From contig NZ_AOGY02000038.1 in the NCBI RefSeq assembly GCF_000332455.1, positions 62,001 through 126,000 on the forward strand: a stretch of DNA of 64,000 nucleotides. The letters are read 5' to 3'. This stretch comes from Leptospira vanthielii serovar Holland str. Waz Holland = ATCC 700522 (lineage in GTDB: Bacteria; Spirochaetota; Leptospiria; Leptospirales; Leptospiraceae). Under the pieces are notes generated by a model. It did no database searches. It saw nothing but the letters and a program-made list of their open reading frames with translations, and was not told the DNA's origin. How positions within the stretch are numbered: the first letter of the stretch is position 1; each line of letters starts with the position of its first letter. Of the stretch, positions 19,610 to 28,750 are shown in pieces. The translations under genes and the position numbers were made by a program.

Positions 19610-22135
19610 ATGACCGAACAAAACGGCCAAGAAAACGAATCAAACAAAACCTTAGCATTGAATCTTTCCGGTAGACCAGACGTAGCCGGAGCACTAAAAG
19701 CTGGCGTACGGGTCATTCCGGTGGAAATCGAAGACCAAATGAAGGAAGCTTACCTAGATTATGCGATGAGCGTAATTGTAGGTCGCGCCCTTCCCGATGT
19801 CAGAGATGGATTAAAACCAGTTCACAGACGTGTTCTCCATGCGATGAATGAAAGAGCTTGGAGATCAGACCGTCCTTATGTAAAATCAGCGAAAATTGTT
19901 GGGGAAGTAATTGGTAACTACCACCCTCATGGTGACTCACCTGTTTATGAAACCATGGTGCGGATGGCCCAAACTTTCTCGATGCGAGAAACTCTGATTG
20001 ATGGCCAAGGTAACTTTGGATCCGTTGACGGTGACAATGCGGCGGCTTATCGTTATACAGAAGCAAGGCTCACAAAACTTGCTGAAGAACTTCTAAAAGA
20101 TATCGAAAAAAATACGGTAAGTTTTTCACCAAACTTTGATGATACGAGACAACAACCCGATGTATTACCTGCCAATTTTCCAAATATTTTGGTGAATGGA
20201 TCTACTGGAATTGCTGTGGGTATGGCAACCAACATTCCACCGCATAACCTAAAAGAATCGGTAAGTGCCGTAATTGCTCTCATTCAAAATCCTGATATAA
20301 CACTTCCGGAACTCATGAAAATCATTCCAGGCCCGGATTTCCCTACTGGTGGAACCATTATCGGTGGGGAAGGCCTTTACCAAGCTTACGCCACAGGTAA
20401 GGGTTCCATTCGGATTCGTTCCAAAGTTGATATCATCGAAAACAACAAAGGTCGCGAGATCATTGTCATTAATGAAATTCCTTACCAAGTAAACAAAAAG
20501 AACCTACTCGAAAAAATCGGGGACTTGGTGAATGAAAAGATCATTGAAGGGATTTCTGAAATTTTAGATCTTTCCGATCGAAAGGGAATTCGTGTTGAGA
20601 TCCATATCAAAAAAGATGCGAATGCTCAAGTGATTCTAAATCAACTTTTTAAACTCACACAACTACAAGTGAGTTATGGAATCACCATGCTTGCGATTTT
20701 GGACAACCGTCCTAAAATCTTTTCTCTGAAAGAAATTCTAAAAGCTTATGCCAATCACAGAAATGAAGTCGTTATCAAACGAACTGAATTTGATTTAGAT
20801 AAAGCTCAGAAACGAGCTCATATCTTAGAAGGATTACGGATTGCACTCGATAATATCGATGAAGTGATTCGAATCATTCGGGCTTCGAAAGATGCGAGAG
20901 AAGCGCAAGGTTCTTTGATGTCCACTTTCGCTCTCTCTGAGTTGCAAGCCGATGCCATTTTAGAAATGCGTTTGCAACGACTCACATCACTCGAAGTGCA
21001 AAAGATCATTGAAGAATTAGAACAAGTGAGACTTCTCATTGCAGACTTAGAAGACATCCTTTCCAAACCAGAACGAGTGAAATCCATCATCTGTGATGAA
21101 CTTGGAAAAGTGGCACAGTCTTTTGGAAACACCCGCTCTACTGAAATCAGTCTTGAGTCTTTAGAATCTTCCACCTTTAACGCAGAAGATTTGATTGCTG
21201 ATGAAGAAGTGGTGGTCCAACTTTCAGAAGATATGTTTATCAAACGTCTACCTATGGATACCTTCCGACGTCAGAAACGCGGTGGAAAGGGAGTTCAAGG
21301 AATCTCGAACAAACGAGAAGACTTTGTTAAAAAACTAAGTAGTGCGATGACTCATGACAACTTGATGCTCTTCTCGAACAAAGGTCGCGCTTTCCTAATG
21401 AAAGTTTACGAGCTGCCAATTGGATCCAAAGAAGCACGTGGAAAGTCCCTCAAAGCAGTGATCAATTTGAATGATGATGAAATCATTACATCGTTATTCA
21501 CTTTTAGAAACTTTGATGAATCCTATCTCCTTATGGTAACAAGAGAAGGATTTGTGAAAAAGATCCAACTGGATGAATTCACAAATACAAAAAAATCGGG
21601 AATCATTGCCATAGGGTTACGCGATGGAGATGAACTCATCGATGTGATTGCCAATCCAAATAACTACGATGTGTTTATCGGAAGTAAAAACGGTCTGGCG
21701 ATTCGAATGAATTTGAATGAACTTAGGTCGCAAGGTAGAACTGCTTCCGGTGTCACTGCAATGAAGTTAGAAGACGATGATGCGATTGCCGGGATTACAA
21801 AAGTAGAACCTGAAACTACATTATTCTGTATTTCTGAAAATGGATTTGGAAAACGTACGGATTTCGAAGAATTCTCAACCAAAGGTCGTGGTGGCAAAGG
21901 GATGACCTACTTTAAGATTGGCGAAAAAAACGGGCGCTCTGTTGGTATTGCTACTGTGAAAGACGACGATGAACTACTCGTCATCACTCAGTCTGGTATG
22001 GCAATTCGAGTGGAAGTGAAAACTATTTCTATGGTAGGGCGTTCCGCAATGGGTGTCAAAGTTGTAAATACCAAAGACGAAGACTTTGTAAAAGACTTTG
22101 CAGTTGTTCGGGACTCAGAAACTGAATCTGAATAG
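19610..22135 (+). CDS. gyrA: DNA gyrase subunit A
   Basis: DNA cleavage and rejoining subunit of gyrase. The active-site Tyr lies in AAYRYTEARL (about 143-152). The quinolone-determining region reads HPHGDSPVYE, so relative to E. coli it has Ser83 but Pro84 and Glu87. The C-terminal pinwheel domain keeps the GyrA-box QKRGGKG, which separates it from ParC. Length 841 is normal. It begins with about 30 extra residues ahead of the conserved VIPVEIEDQMKEAYLDYAM. Co-transcribed with gyrB, it is followed 13 bases later by a dus gene. Confidence 0.98.
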   Translation: MTEQNGQENESNKTLALNLSGRPDVAGALKAGVRVIPVEIEDQMKEAYLDYAMSVIVGRALPDVRDGLKPVHRRVLHAMNERAWRSDRPYVKSAKIVGEVIGNYHPHGDSPVYETMVRMAQTFSMRETLIDGQGNFGSVDGDNAAAYRYTEARLTKLAEELLKDIEKNTVSFSPNFDDTRQQPDVLPANFPNILVNGSTGIAVGMATNIPPHNLKESVSAVIALIQNPDITLPELMKIIPGPDFPTGGTIIGGEGLYQAYATGKGSIRIRSKVDIIENNKGREIIVINEIPYQVNKKNLLEKIGDLVNEKIIEGISEILDLSDRKGIRVEIHIKKDANAQVILNQLFKLTQLQVSYGITMLAILDNRPKIFSLKEILKAYANHRNEVVIKRTEFDLDKAQKRAHILEGLRIALDNIDEVIRIIRASKDAREAQGSLMSTFALSELQADAILEMRLQRLTSLEVQKIIEELEQVRLLIADLEDILSKPERVKSIICDELGKVAQSFGNTRSTEISLESLESSTFNAEDLIADEEVVVQLSEDMFIKRLPMDTFRRQKRGGKGVQGISNKREDFVKKLSSAMTHDNLMLFSNKGRAFLMKVYELPIGSKEARGKSLKAVINLNDDEIITSLFTFRNFDESYLLMVTREGFVKKIQLDEFTNTKKSGIIAIGLRDGDELIDVIANPNNYDVFIGSKNGLAIRMNLNELRSQGRTASGVTAMKLEDDDAIAGITKVEPETTLFCISENGFGKRTDFEEFSTKGRGGKGMTYFKIGEKNGRSVGIATVKDDDELLVITQSGMAIRVEVKTISMVGRSAMGVKVVNTKDEDFVKDFAVVRDSETESE

Positions 22136-22148
22136 TTAGAGAGATCGT

Positions 22149-23162
22149 ATGATAACCATCGGGAATGTAACAATCAAAGGTGATGTTGTTCTTTCTCCGA
22201 TGGCTGGTATTTCTGACAGTCCGTATAGACAAATTACTAGACGCTTTGGCTCTGCTTTTGCATATACGGAATTTGTTTCCACAGAACAGTTATTACTGGG
22301 AAATACAAAATCTCTTGATATGTTTCGTTATTTAGAAATAGAACGACCCATCTTTTTTCAAATCTTTGGTTCCGATTTAGAAACTGTTGTGAATGCTTCT
22401 GAAATTGCTGCTTCCAAAAAACCAGACGTGATAGACCTCAATATGGGATGTTCTGTGGCAAAAGTATCTCATCATGGTTCCGGTGCGGGACTTTTACGGA
22501 ATGTGCGTTTGGCAGGTTCCATGATCGAAGGGATACGGAAAAAAACAGACATTCCTGTAACTGCAAAAATTCGTCTGGGTTGGGATTCTAATTCTTTAAA
22601 TTATTTAGAAACAGTCAAAGTATTAGAAGGATCGGGAGTCTCTGCGATTTCCGTTCACGGTCGAACGAAAGCGATGGCCTACACTGGGCTTGCGGATTGG
22701 AACGCCATTGGCGAAATCAAATCTAAAGCCAACGTCCCGATTTTTGGAAACGGAGATGTAGTTAGTTTTACAGAAGCTTTAGATAAGAAAAAAAAGTATG
22801 GAGTGGATTTGGTTCTTATTGGTCGCAAAGCCATTGGCAATCCTTGGATCTTTTCTAACGAACCAAAAGAAACCCAAACTTGGTTAGAGATAAAAAATGT
22901 GATTCGAGAACATCTAGATCTAATGTTAAATTTTTATCCTTCCGGTGATGATTATGCTTTGATCCTTTTTCGAAAACACTTTATACGTTATATAGAAAAC
23001 ACTGGTTTTCCTGATGAGGCAAAACGAGAGTTATTACAGATTTCAAATGTAAATCAATTTATAGATAGATTGGAGTCCGCTTCTATGGATTCCAGATTTT
23101 TGGAAACAAGCGAAATGAAAAACGAGAGTATAAACTGTGAAACGTTTATGAATCTCGTGTAG
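22149..23162 (+). CDS. dusB: tRNA-dihydrouridine synthase (DusB-like)
   Basis: FMN- and NADPH-dependent enzyme that reduces uridines in the tRNA D-loop. The N-terminal LSPMAGISDSPYR, the DLNMGCSVAKVSHHGSGAGLL region with the catalytic Cys, AKIRLGW, SVHGRT and the FMN-phosphate loops FGNGDV and LIGRKAIGNPWIF mark a bacterial Dus protein. Length 337 and the GCSVAK motif suggest the DusB class. It is 13 bases downstream of gyrA and 11 bases upstream of a PilZ gene. The C-terminus (about 300-337) is unconserved. Confidence 0.9.
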   Translation: MITIGNVTIKGDVVLSPMAGISDSPYRQITRRFGSAFAYTEFVSTEQLLLGNTKSLDMFRYLEIERPIFFQIFGSDLETVVNASEIAASKKPDVIDLNMGCSVAKVSHHGSGAGLLRNVRLAGSMIEGIRKKTDIPVTAKIRLGWDSNSLNYLETVKVLEGSGVSAISVHGRTKAMAYTGLADWNAIGEIKSKANVPIFGNGDVVSFTEALDKKKKYGVDLVLIGRKAIGNPWIFSNEPKETQTWLEIKNVIREHLDLMLNFYPSGDDYALILFRKHFIRYIENTGFPDEAKRELLQISNVNQFIDRLESASMDSRFLETSEMKNESINCETFMNLV

Positions 23163-23173
23163 AGGAAGTTAAA

Positions 23174-23557
23174 ATGGCAGATTCAAGACAGTCAATATTT
23201 TCAGATAGTTATAGTAAATATGGCGGAGTGAAACAGAAACGTAAAGATGCAAGAGTCAAGTTAGATGTGCCTTGCACTGTGGAACTTGTAAAAGCAAAAA
23301 ATACACCTGTCAGTGGACATCTTTCTGATTTAGGAACGGGAGGTTTGGCTTTTCAAACGACTGCCATCTTTTATGAAGGGGATCAAGTGAAAATTCATTT
23401 TTCCCTCCACCAAAATCCGTTAGAAATTATTGGAACTGTTCATCGAACAGCAGGTAAAACCACCTCAGTAATCTTTCAACCATTAGGTGCTGCAGATCAT
23501 AAAATTGTTCAAGAATTCATCCACAAACATTACTTTGACCCTAAAACAAAAAAGTAA
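23174..23557 (+). CDS. PilZ-domain c-di-GMP-binding protein
   Basis: Cytosolic protein of 127 residues consisting of one PilZ domain with a short N-terminal tail. The two c-di-GMP signatures are RKDAR (RxxxR, about 22-26) and DLGTGG (about 50-55, in place of D/N-x-S-x-x-G, with Gly for Ser). It is probably a stand-alone effector, but the target cannot be read from sequence. It is co-directional with dusB (11 bases) and ends in a bidirectional terminator. An EAL-domain protein occurs at the right end of this window. Confidence 0.85.
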   Translation: MADSRQSIFSDSYSKYGGVKQKRKDARVKLDVPCTVELVKAKNTPVSGHLSDLGTGGLAFQTTAIFYEGDQVKIHFSLHQNPLEIIGTVHRTAGKTTSVIFQPLGAADHKIVQEFIHKHYFDPKTKK

Positions 23558-23573
23558 ATTGTTCTGAAGGCAA

Positions 23574-23602
23574 AAAAAAGCCTCCAAAGAGGAGGCTTTT
23601 TT
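23574..23602. terminator. Bidirectional rho-independent terminator
   Basis: A-run, GCCTCC, loop AAAGA, GGAGGC, T-run: a perfect stem that works in both directions between the convergent PilZ and lipL21 genes. Confidence 0.9.
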
Positions 23603-23627
23603 GAAACCTTAAGTTACAACAGTCAGA

Positions 23628-24209
23628 TTACTGAGCTGCAGTTGCCTTTGCTTCAAGAGCTTTTTGTCCACCTGCATAACGCAAGTATCCAACACACTGA
23701 CATTCTTCCCAAGTTTCAGGTTCGCCAACATTTGCGCAAATTCCTGTTTCATTGTTAAGTGAGCAGCAGTCATAAACTCCAACACCTTTGATGATACCTT
23801 TAGATTCAGAAACGATCACGGAACCTGTGGATTGACCATCAGATACACCGGATGCTTGTTCTAAATATTCACCCAAGATTTTTTTCAAACCATCACCAGC
23901 AACTTGAAGACGAGCTGCTTCACGGCAAGTGGATTGTTTCATTGCAACTGAGTTAGCTTTGATTGCTTTGTCAGAAGCACGTGCAGAAAATTTCATGTAA
24001 AGATAATCGTATTCTTTCTCTTTTCCTTTGCAATACTCAGCAGGGCTTTCACCACGTTTTGCAGCAGCGGCGTCAGGCGCACAAGCCCAACCTTCAAAAA
24101 TCCAACCATTTTTACCTACGGTCGTAGCGTCTCTTCTGCCTCCATCATTGGATCCGCAAGATACAACAAATGCGATTAGAGAGGCACATACGATAAGCGA
24201 TTTCTTCAT
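23628..24209 (-). CDS. lipL21: LipL21-family outer-membrane lipoprotein
   Basis: Lipoprotein of 193 residues with signal peptide MKKSLIVCASLIAFVVSC (lipobox FVVSC, spirochaetal type). The mature part has paired Cys motifs (CREAARLQV, YDCC, EECQC) and the segments YDYLYMKFSARASDK and LEQASGVSDGQSTGSVIV, which I recognise from LipL21, an abundant surface lipoprotein of L. interrogans reported to bind peptidoglycan and inhibit myeloperoxidase. The start is the ATG at 24209 behind AAGGAG; an upstream in-frame start at 24254 would hide the signal peptide. In L. interrogans LipL21 also lies a few genes from gyrA, so the position is syntenic. Identification is from memory of the family. Confidence 0.82.
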   Translation of the reverse strand: MKKSLIVCASLIAFVVSCGSNDGGRRDATTVGKNGWIFEGWACAPDAAAAKRGESPAEYCKGKEKEYDYLYMKFSARASDKAIKANSVAMKQSTCREAARLQVAGDGLKKILGEYLEQASGVSDGQSTGSVIVSESKGIIKGVGVYDCCSLNNETGICANVGEPETWEECQCVGYLRYAGGQKALEAKATAAQ

Positions 24210-24338
24210 AAAGAATCTACTCCTTTTCCGAAGAATTTGACCCCATAAAAACACCTTGTCAATCTTTTCTCAAAGAAAACGAATGATGCGCGTAGGATAA
24301 AGATTTACATTTTCCCTCAATAGACCGATTCTAATTTT

Positions 24339-25916
24339 ATGTCTCGCCGGCCCTTCCGAATCTCTTATGCGTTGATCCTTATTTTCATTGCATTCTTCCC
24401 CGAATATATTCTGGGGAAAGAAATTTCTATCCTACCTGCTTATATTTCGGGAGAAGTTCCTCCGGTTCTTGGATCCAGACGTGAGGCAGGATTTGAATTG
24501 TCCCGGCTTTCGCGACATTATTTAAAACGAAATTTTTTTACTGAAATTACCGATCCAAAATTGGTAGAAACGTATTTAAATGAAACGGAATGGAATGAGG
24601 AAGCAGATGTAAAAGATCAGGATTTGTATTCTTATTGCAGTGAGTGGGATTCACATTTTGTGGTTCAGGACCAAATTGATTTTGGAAATCCCATTCTTGT
24701 TAAAACTGTAATTTACAATTGTAAAAATCAAACCAGACAAACGATTCAATCAAAACTCATCTCCAATTTTGTATTAGCTTATGAAAAACATAATGATAAG
24801 AGTTTTCGTTTTTTACCGCCGCGTTTCTACGAAAAGAAAAATAAAATAGCTCCTAATTATGAAATTTCTCTCTTTATAGACATTCATTCATCCTATGCTT
24901 ATTACAAGAAAGATGTTCTTAAGAGTTTATCTTCGCTTTATGATCAGGATGGATTGTACTTAGGTGTTACTCTTATAAAAAAAGATAAAACCATAACTAT
25001 TCCGCCAACAAAAGAACATACTGAAATTAAAAAACTTATGGAAGAAACAGGATGGCAAGGCAACAATCAAACCGATTCGGTAGTTTCCGCATTACAAGGA
25101 TTAAAATCAAAAGTAACATCCGGCAAAAAAGAATCGAGAAAACTATTCTTACTACTTTCCTCTAATGTTAAGGATAAATCTAGTTCCATCATTATGGCTC
25201 TGAATGATTTGCGTCATATGGAAATTGAACCTGTCATCTTAATTCCTAACCATTCCGATCTTAGCACCATTAGAGAGTTGCAACGGATTGGTAAGGCTAG
25301 TAATAGTCGCGTTGTAGGAATCACGGAATACCAAAGGATTGGAACTTCAGAAGGTTATGAATACTTGTATTTAAACCAGTTTAATGTGTATTCGTCTGTG
25401 GAAGAGTTACAGTTGCCTTTCAATTGGAACCAAAACCAAATAAAAAAATACGATGCTTCTTTAGTTCGGGCCGCAGTGGATGTAATTACTCCTTACAATT
25501 TGTATCTAGCTTATGAAAAGATTGCAGACAAACGAGTTTTGGAAAAAGAAGAAATCAAAACGGATTTGGAATACTTACTTCGCACAGAATCTAATACGGA
25601 CCAATCGGAAAAAGATAGATTCCAAACAGTTCTTTTAGAATCAAAAGGTGAGGCCATTTGGATTCAATTACCTTATGATGTAGCTGTTACCAAAGGAAAA
25701 GAGTATTTGATACAAACTACCTTTGTTCTCGATCCTTTATCAACTTGGGGAGTAAAAAATGCTCCTGCAGAAACAAATCTGCTAAAGGTAAATACAACTT
25801 ATCCTAAGACATTGATGGTGAAACCTTCGCAGGCTAAAAAGTTTTTAGATACAAATAAAATCAGGGAATTTAATGGCTACCTACAAGGGACAGTGAGTGT
25901 CATCAAAAAGAAGTAA
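24339..25916 (+). CDS. Secreted hypothetical protein with a vWA-like core
   Basis: Unnamed protein of 525 residues. Residues 1-26 form a signal peptide (hydrophobic YALILIFIAFFPEYILG). The middle segment beginning EISLFIDIHSSYAYYKKDVLKSL (about 176-198) followed by LGVTLI and later KLFLLLSSNVKD and EPVILIPNH looks like a Rossmann/von Willebrand A-type fold with a modified MIDAS start (DIHSS instead of DxSxS). The protein is probably periplasmic. The downstream Fis-type regulator starts inside its last codons, suggesting co-expression. The vWA call rests on strand/loop pattern only. Confidence 0.55.
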   Translation: MSRRPFRISYALILIFIAFFPEYILGKEISILPAYISGEVPPVLGSRREAGFELSRLSRHYLKRNFFTEITDPKLVETYLNETEWNEEADVKDQDLYSYCSEWDSHFVVQDQIDFGNPILVKTVIYNCKNQTRQTIQSKLISNFVLAYEKHNDKSFRFLPPRFYEKKNKIAPNYEISLFIDIHSSYAYYKKDVLKSLSSLYDQDGLYLGVTLIKKDKTITIPPTKEHTEIKKLMEETGWQGNNQTDSVVSALQGLKSKVTSGKKESRKLFLLLSSNVKDKSSSIIMALNDLRHMEIEPVILIPNHSDLSTIRELQRIGKASNSRVVGITEYQRIGTSEGYEYLYLNQFNVYSSVEELQLPFNWNQNQIKKYDASLVRAAVDVITPYNLYLAYEKIADKRVLEKEEIKTDLEYLLRTESNTDQSEKDRFQTVLLESKGEAIWIQLPYDVAVTKGKEYLIQTTFVLDPLSTWGVKNAPAETNLLKVNTTYPKTLMVKPSQAKKFLDTNKIREFNGYLQGTVSVIKKK

Positions 25917-26784
25917 ATCCAATACAGAATGGATTTGTAGCGGATCAGACATACAAAAGATTCGCAACCAATGGATCGAAACATCCAACTCCAATTTGCC
26001 AATGTTAGTTATTGGAGAAAAGGGAGTGGGAAAAAGTTTTTGGATTCGTAGGAGTTTAGAACAAAGGAACATTCCGGAAAATGCGATCATCAACTTGGAT
26101 TTTGAATATCCGTTTTCTTTTTCAGATAAGTTAGAGAAAATTAAATCTTCTAAACAAATAGTCACAATTTATATCGATCAAATCACGAAGGCAAAACCAG
26201 AAGAAGTTCTTCAATTACAACAGTGGTGGAAATCCGAAAAATATGAAGAGAAGTCAAAGGTATATTTGTATTGGGAAATTCAATCTGATGAACTCGAAAT
26301 ACTAAATCAAAAGAATGTATATGCTGATTTTTATGACCAATTAAAATCCTTTCGTTTTGAACTTCCCAATCTCAAAAAAAGAATTTCTGAATTACCGCAG
26401 TTGGTTTCTCAATTTTTAGCGGAAGCAAATGAAGGGTTAAATAAAAAAATCACAGGCGTTGAAGAAGAGTTCTATGTATTTTTTAAAAACAAAACCTTCA
26501 CTTCAAATATATCTGAACTCAAGGATATGATATTTGCACTAGTAGGATTTTCTTCTGGGAAACAATTACACTGGAAACAAATTCCTTCTCATTTTTTTGA
26601 GAACCAATTATCGGATTTAGAAGTAAAACCAGGGATCAGTTTAGACTTGTATGAAAAAGAAATCATCAAAGCGAATCTAATTTATACAAAAGGAAATCGT
26701 GAAAAAGCAGCTAAGTTACTCGGAATTTCAGAAAGAAATTTATATCGAAAACTTCATGAATATCAATTGGAAGATCTTTCTTGA
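25897..26784 (+). CDS. Orphan NtrC-like ATPase remnant with Fis-type helix-turn-helix
   Basis: Protein of 295 residues with two recognisable parts. The first is an AAA+-like segment with Walker A GEKGVGKSF (about 39-47) and a Walker B-like IVTIYIDQ (about 88-95). The second is a C-terminal Fis-family DNA-binding helix-turn-helix (about 255-292, GNREKAAKLLGISERNLYRKL). The receiver domain and the GAFTGA sigma54-contact loop are absent and the ATPase core is short, so it is unlikely to activate sigma54 in the usual way. It starts with GTG inside the end of the vWA-like gene (AAGGGA upstream) and converges on holA with a 22-base overlap. It could be a DNA-binding regulator using a vestigial ATPase. 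Confidence 0.65.
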   Translation: MSSKRSKSNTEWICSGSDIQKIRNQWIETSNSNLPMLVIGEKGVGKSFWIRRSLEQRNIPENAIINLDFEYPFSFSDKLEKIKSSKQIVTIYIDQITKAKPEEVLQLQQWWKSEKYEEKSKVYLYWEIQSDELEILNQKNVYADFYDQLKSFRFELPNLKKRISELPQLVSQFLAEANEGLNKKITGVEEEFYVFFKNKTFTSNISELKDMIFALVGFSSGKQLHWKQIPSHFFENQLSDLEVKPGISLDLYEKEIIKANLIYTKGNREKAAKLLGISERNLYRKLHEYQLEDLS

Positions 26785-27872
26785 AGTAAAGAAAACAAGT
26801 GCATTATTTTTTGTAAAAAATAGTTTTTACCTTCTTCATCCCGAAGTCCCGATTTGAATTTAATATTCATCTCAATTACTTGGTCATAAAACTGGTCTAA
26901 TATTTTATCAGTAAACAATGCAGAATCAGAAACCAATTGTCGTCTGACAAAGTTTTTTCTAGCATCTGAATAACTTCCTGTTTTTAAAAGTTCATCCATA
27001 AGTGGAATCGGAACTTCACCGTTATGCCTTGAGCGAATGACTTTGATTTTACGAATTTCATCCAATTTGTAAGTAAGCCTTGTTAAAAAACTAAGTATCT
27101 CTGAGTTTTGATCACTAAATTTTGTGAACTCTTTGAAAAAATCCACCTTTCGTTTTTGAATTAATGATTCAACAAGGGTGTTGGTATTGAGTTCGTTTTG
27201 GCTGAATAAAATTGCATTCACATCTTCGATTGTAAACTTAGAACGGTGCAGGTATTGTTTTAATTTTTTAACACTCTTTAGATAAGCACCCACGTTTGCA
27301 GGAATTCTATGTATGAATTCATCGGCAGCATTGGATTCAAAATTTACTTGTTCCTGGTCACAAACTTCTTTGAATACTTTTGGATAATCACTTGGGTATA
27401 AAAATTTTGTTTTATAAAAGTTAAGTGTACTTTGAAAAAGTTGGATTAAACTTTGTGGAATGTCTTTACTATCGTAATGCACCAATAGAAATATTTCATC
27501 GGATACAGAAGTAATGTTTTTGCGAAATCCAGAAGCAAAGTCTTTCCATTCCTGTGCGGACTTCGTATCAAGAATAGGTTTAAAAAGTGCTGTTGCTTGT
27601 TTGACAATGATCAGTTTGCGCGGATAAAACATATCCGGTGTGAATAGTTCTGCAAAAAGTTTTGCCTGTTCTCCCGATTCAGAAACAATCAGAATGATTT
27701 CGTAAGTTCCTGCGGATTTAGAAAGGGTCTCCTTGTAATGATCAATGATAAGTTCAAATTCATAGGAGTCTTCCCCTGAGTAGGCAAAAAACTGGGGTAA
27801 ATTCGAAGTTTGGGTTTTGAAGAGTTGGAAAAGAGAGGTAAATTCCCTTGCTTGCGATTTTTTTGTTTCCAT
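26763..27872 (-). CDS. holA: DNA polymerase III delta subunit
   Basis: Clamp-loader subunit that opens the DnaN ring. The N-terminal ATPase-like fold begins at FFAYSGEDSYEFELIIDHY (about 28-46). FTPDMFYPRKLIIVKQ (about 77-92) corresponds to the SLFS..R.iv beta-clamp-contact region. A helical C-terminal collar follows, with NVGAYLKSVKKLKQYL and DVNAIL. At 369 residues it is slightly longer than usual. It overlaps the convergent regulator gene by 22 bases. HolA sequences diverge strongly, so the call rests on overall order of segments. Confidence 0.78.
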   Translation of the reverse strand: METKKSQAREFTSLFQLFKTQTSNLPQFFAYSGEDSYEFELIIDHYKETLSKSAGTYEIILIVSESGEQAKLFAELFTPDMFYPRKLIIVKQATALFKPILDTKSAQEWKDFASGFRKNITSVSDEIFLLVHYDSKDIPQSLIQLFQSTLNFYKTKFLYPSDYPKVFKEVCDQEQVNFESNAADEFIHRIPANVGAYLKSVKKLKQYLHRSKFTIEDVNAILFSQNELNTNTLVESLIQKRKVDFFKEFTKFSDQNSEILSFLTRLTYKLDEIRKIKVIRSRHNGEVPIPLMDELLKTGSYSDARKNFVRRQLVSDSALFTDKILDQFYDQVIEMNIKFKSGLRDEEGKNYFLQKIMHLFSLLQERSSN

Positions 27873-27923
27873 TTTCTGTAAACCGGTCTAATCTTTCGTT
27901 AGGATCAGGGCGATATTCATACT

Positions 27924-28154
27924 ATGGAAATCTCAAGTAATGTGGCAAGAGTTTCAGGACTAGGCGAACCGTATATGTATGTGTCCCCCACATACAATAC
28001 CCAGGCAGTCGAACAAGTAGAAGCGATCCAGTCTCGTGCCTACCAACCTAAATATGTTTCTGGTGAAACAGAAAAAAAAGCGGCGGAAATCCAAACTAGC
28101 CCGGATGCAAAAGCATCCTACAAACCAGGAAATTTAGTCAACATCTACGCCTAA
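27924..28154 (+). CDS. Small hypothetical protein (76 residues)
   Basis: No family recognised. It is soluble and polar, rich in Tyr, Gln and Ala (YMYVSPTYNT, QSRAYQPKY), with no signal peptide. It has its own gap of about 50 bases from the divergent holA start and overlaps the convergent maf stop by 4 bases, which suggests a real gene squeezed between neighbours. The composition suggests a disordered or structural protein; it could be a spurious frame. Confidence 0.5.
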   Translation: MEISSNVARVSGLGEPYMYVSPTYNTQAVEQVEAIQSRAYQPKYVSGETEKKAAEIQTSPDAKASYKPGNLVNIYA

Positions 28155-28744
28155 GATCTTCCCCAGAATGGCAACCACACCGAAGAACGTGAAAAAAAAC
28201 TTCGGAGTGGGAATCCCATAACATTCGTATACGAACCTTCTCTCGAAAACACCGGCCCATTTTCATCCTGGATTCCGTAAGAACCTGCCTTATCAAAAGG
28301 CTTACATCGTAAAATATACTCTCGAATTTCCTCTTCCGTCCAATTTTTGAATTCGATGATGGTCTCTTCATAAAAAAAATCAGTAACTGAATTTGTTCTT
28401 AGAGAAGCTCCCGAAAAGACAGAGTGTTTGTTCCCGGAAAGTGTTTTTAGAATGCGAATGGAATCGTCCAGATCCATTGGTTTGTGTAAAATTTCATTCT
28501 GAAAAACCACGATGGTGTCAGCAGCTAGATATAGATTATTTTCATTCCCTTGACTACCCAATTTAGAGTGAACCATTCGTTCTAAATAAACTAAAGGGGG
28601 TTCTCCCTGGTTTTGGGTCTCATCTATGTTTGCTGGTTCTACTCGAAATTGGAATCCAAGATCTGTAAGGATTTGGATCCGTCTGGGAGACGTCGATTTG
28701 AGTATAAACAAATTCTTGCTATTCCTTACGGGATATTGTTTCAT
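28151..28744 (-). CDS. maf: Maf-family nucleoside triphosphate pyrophosphatase
   Basis: House-cleaning enzyme that hydrolyses non-canonical or pyrimidine nucleoside triphosphates; overexpression of Maf proteins blocks septation. The N-terminal SPRR phosphate loop (STSPRRIQIL, about 18-27), the AADTIVVF acidic segment, KAGSYGIQ and GSYTNVMGFPL are all hallmarks. The C-terminus after GFPL (about 16 residues, FFSRSSVWLPFWGRS) is unusual in being aromatic. It is divergent from a small lipoprotein gene, with only 6 bases between start codons. Confidence 0.92.
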   Translation of the reverse strand: MKQYPVRNSKNLFILKSTSPRRIQILTDLGFQFRVEPANIDETQNQGEPPLVYLERMVHSKLGSQGNENNLYLAADTIVVFQNEILHKPMDLDDSIRILKTLSGNKHSVFSGASLRTNSVTDFFYEETIIEFKNWTEEEIREYILRCKPFDKAGSYGIQDENGPVFSREGSYTNVMGFPLRSFFSRSSVWLPFWGRS

Positions 28745-28750
28745 TTCATA

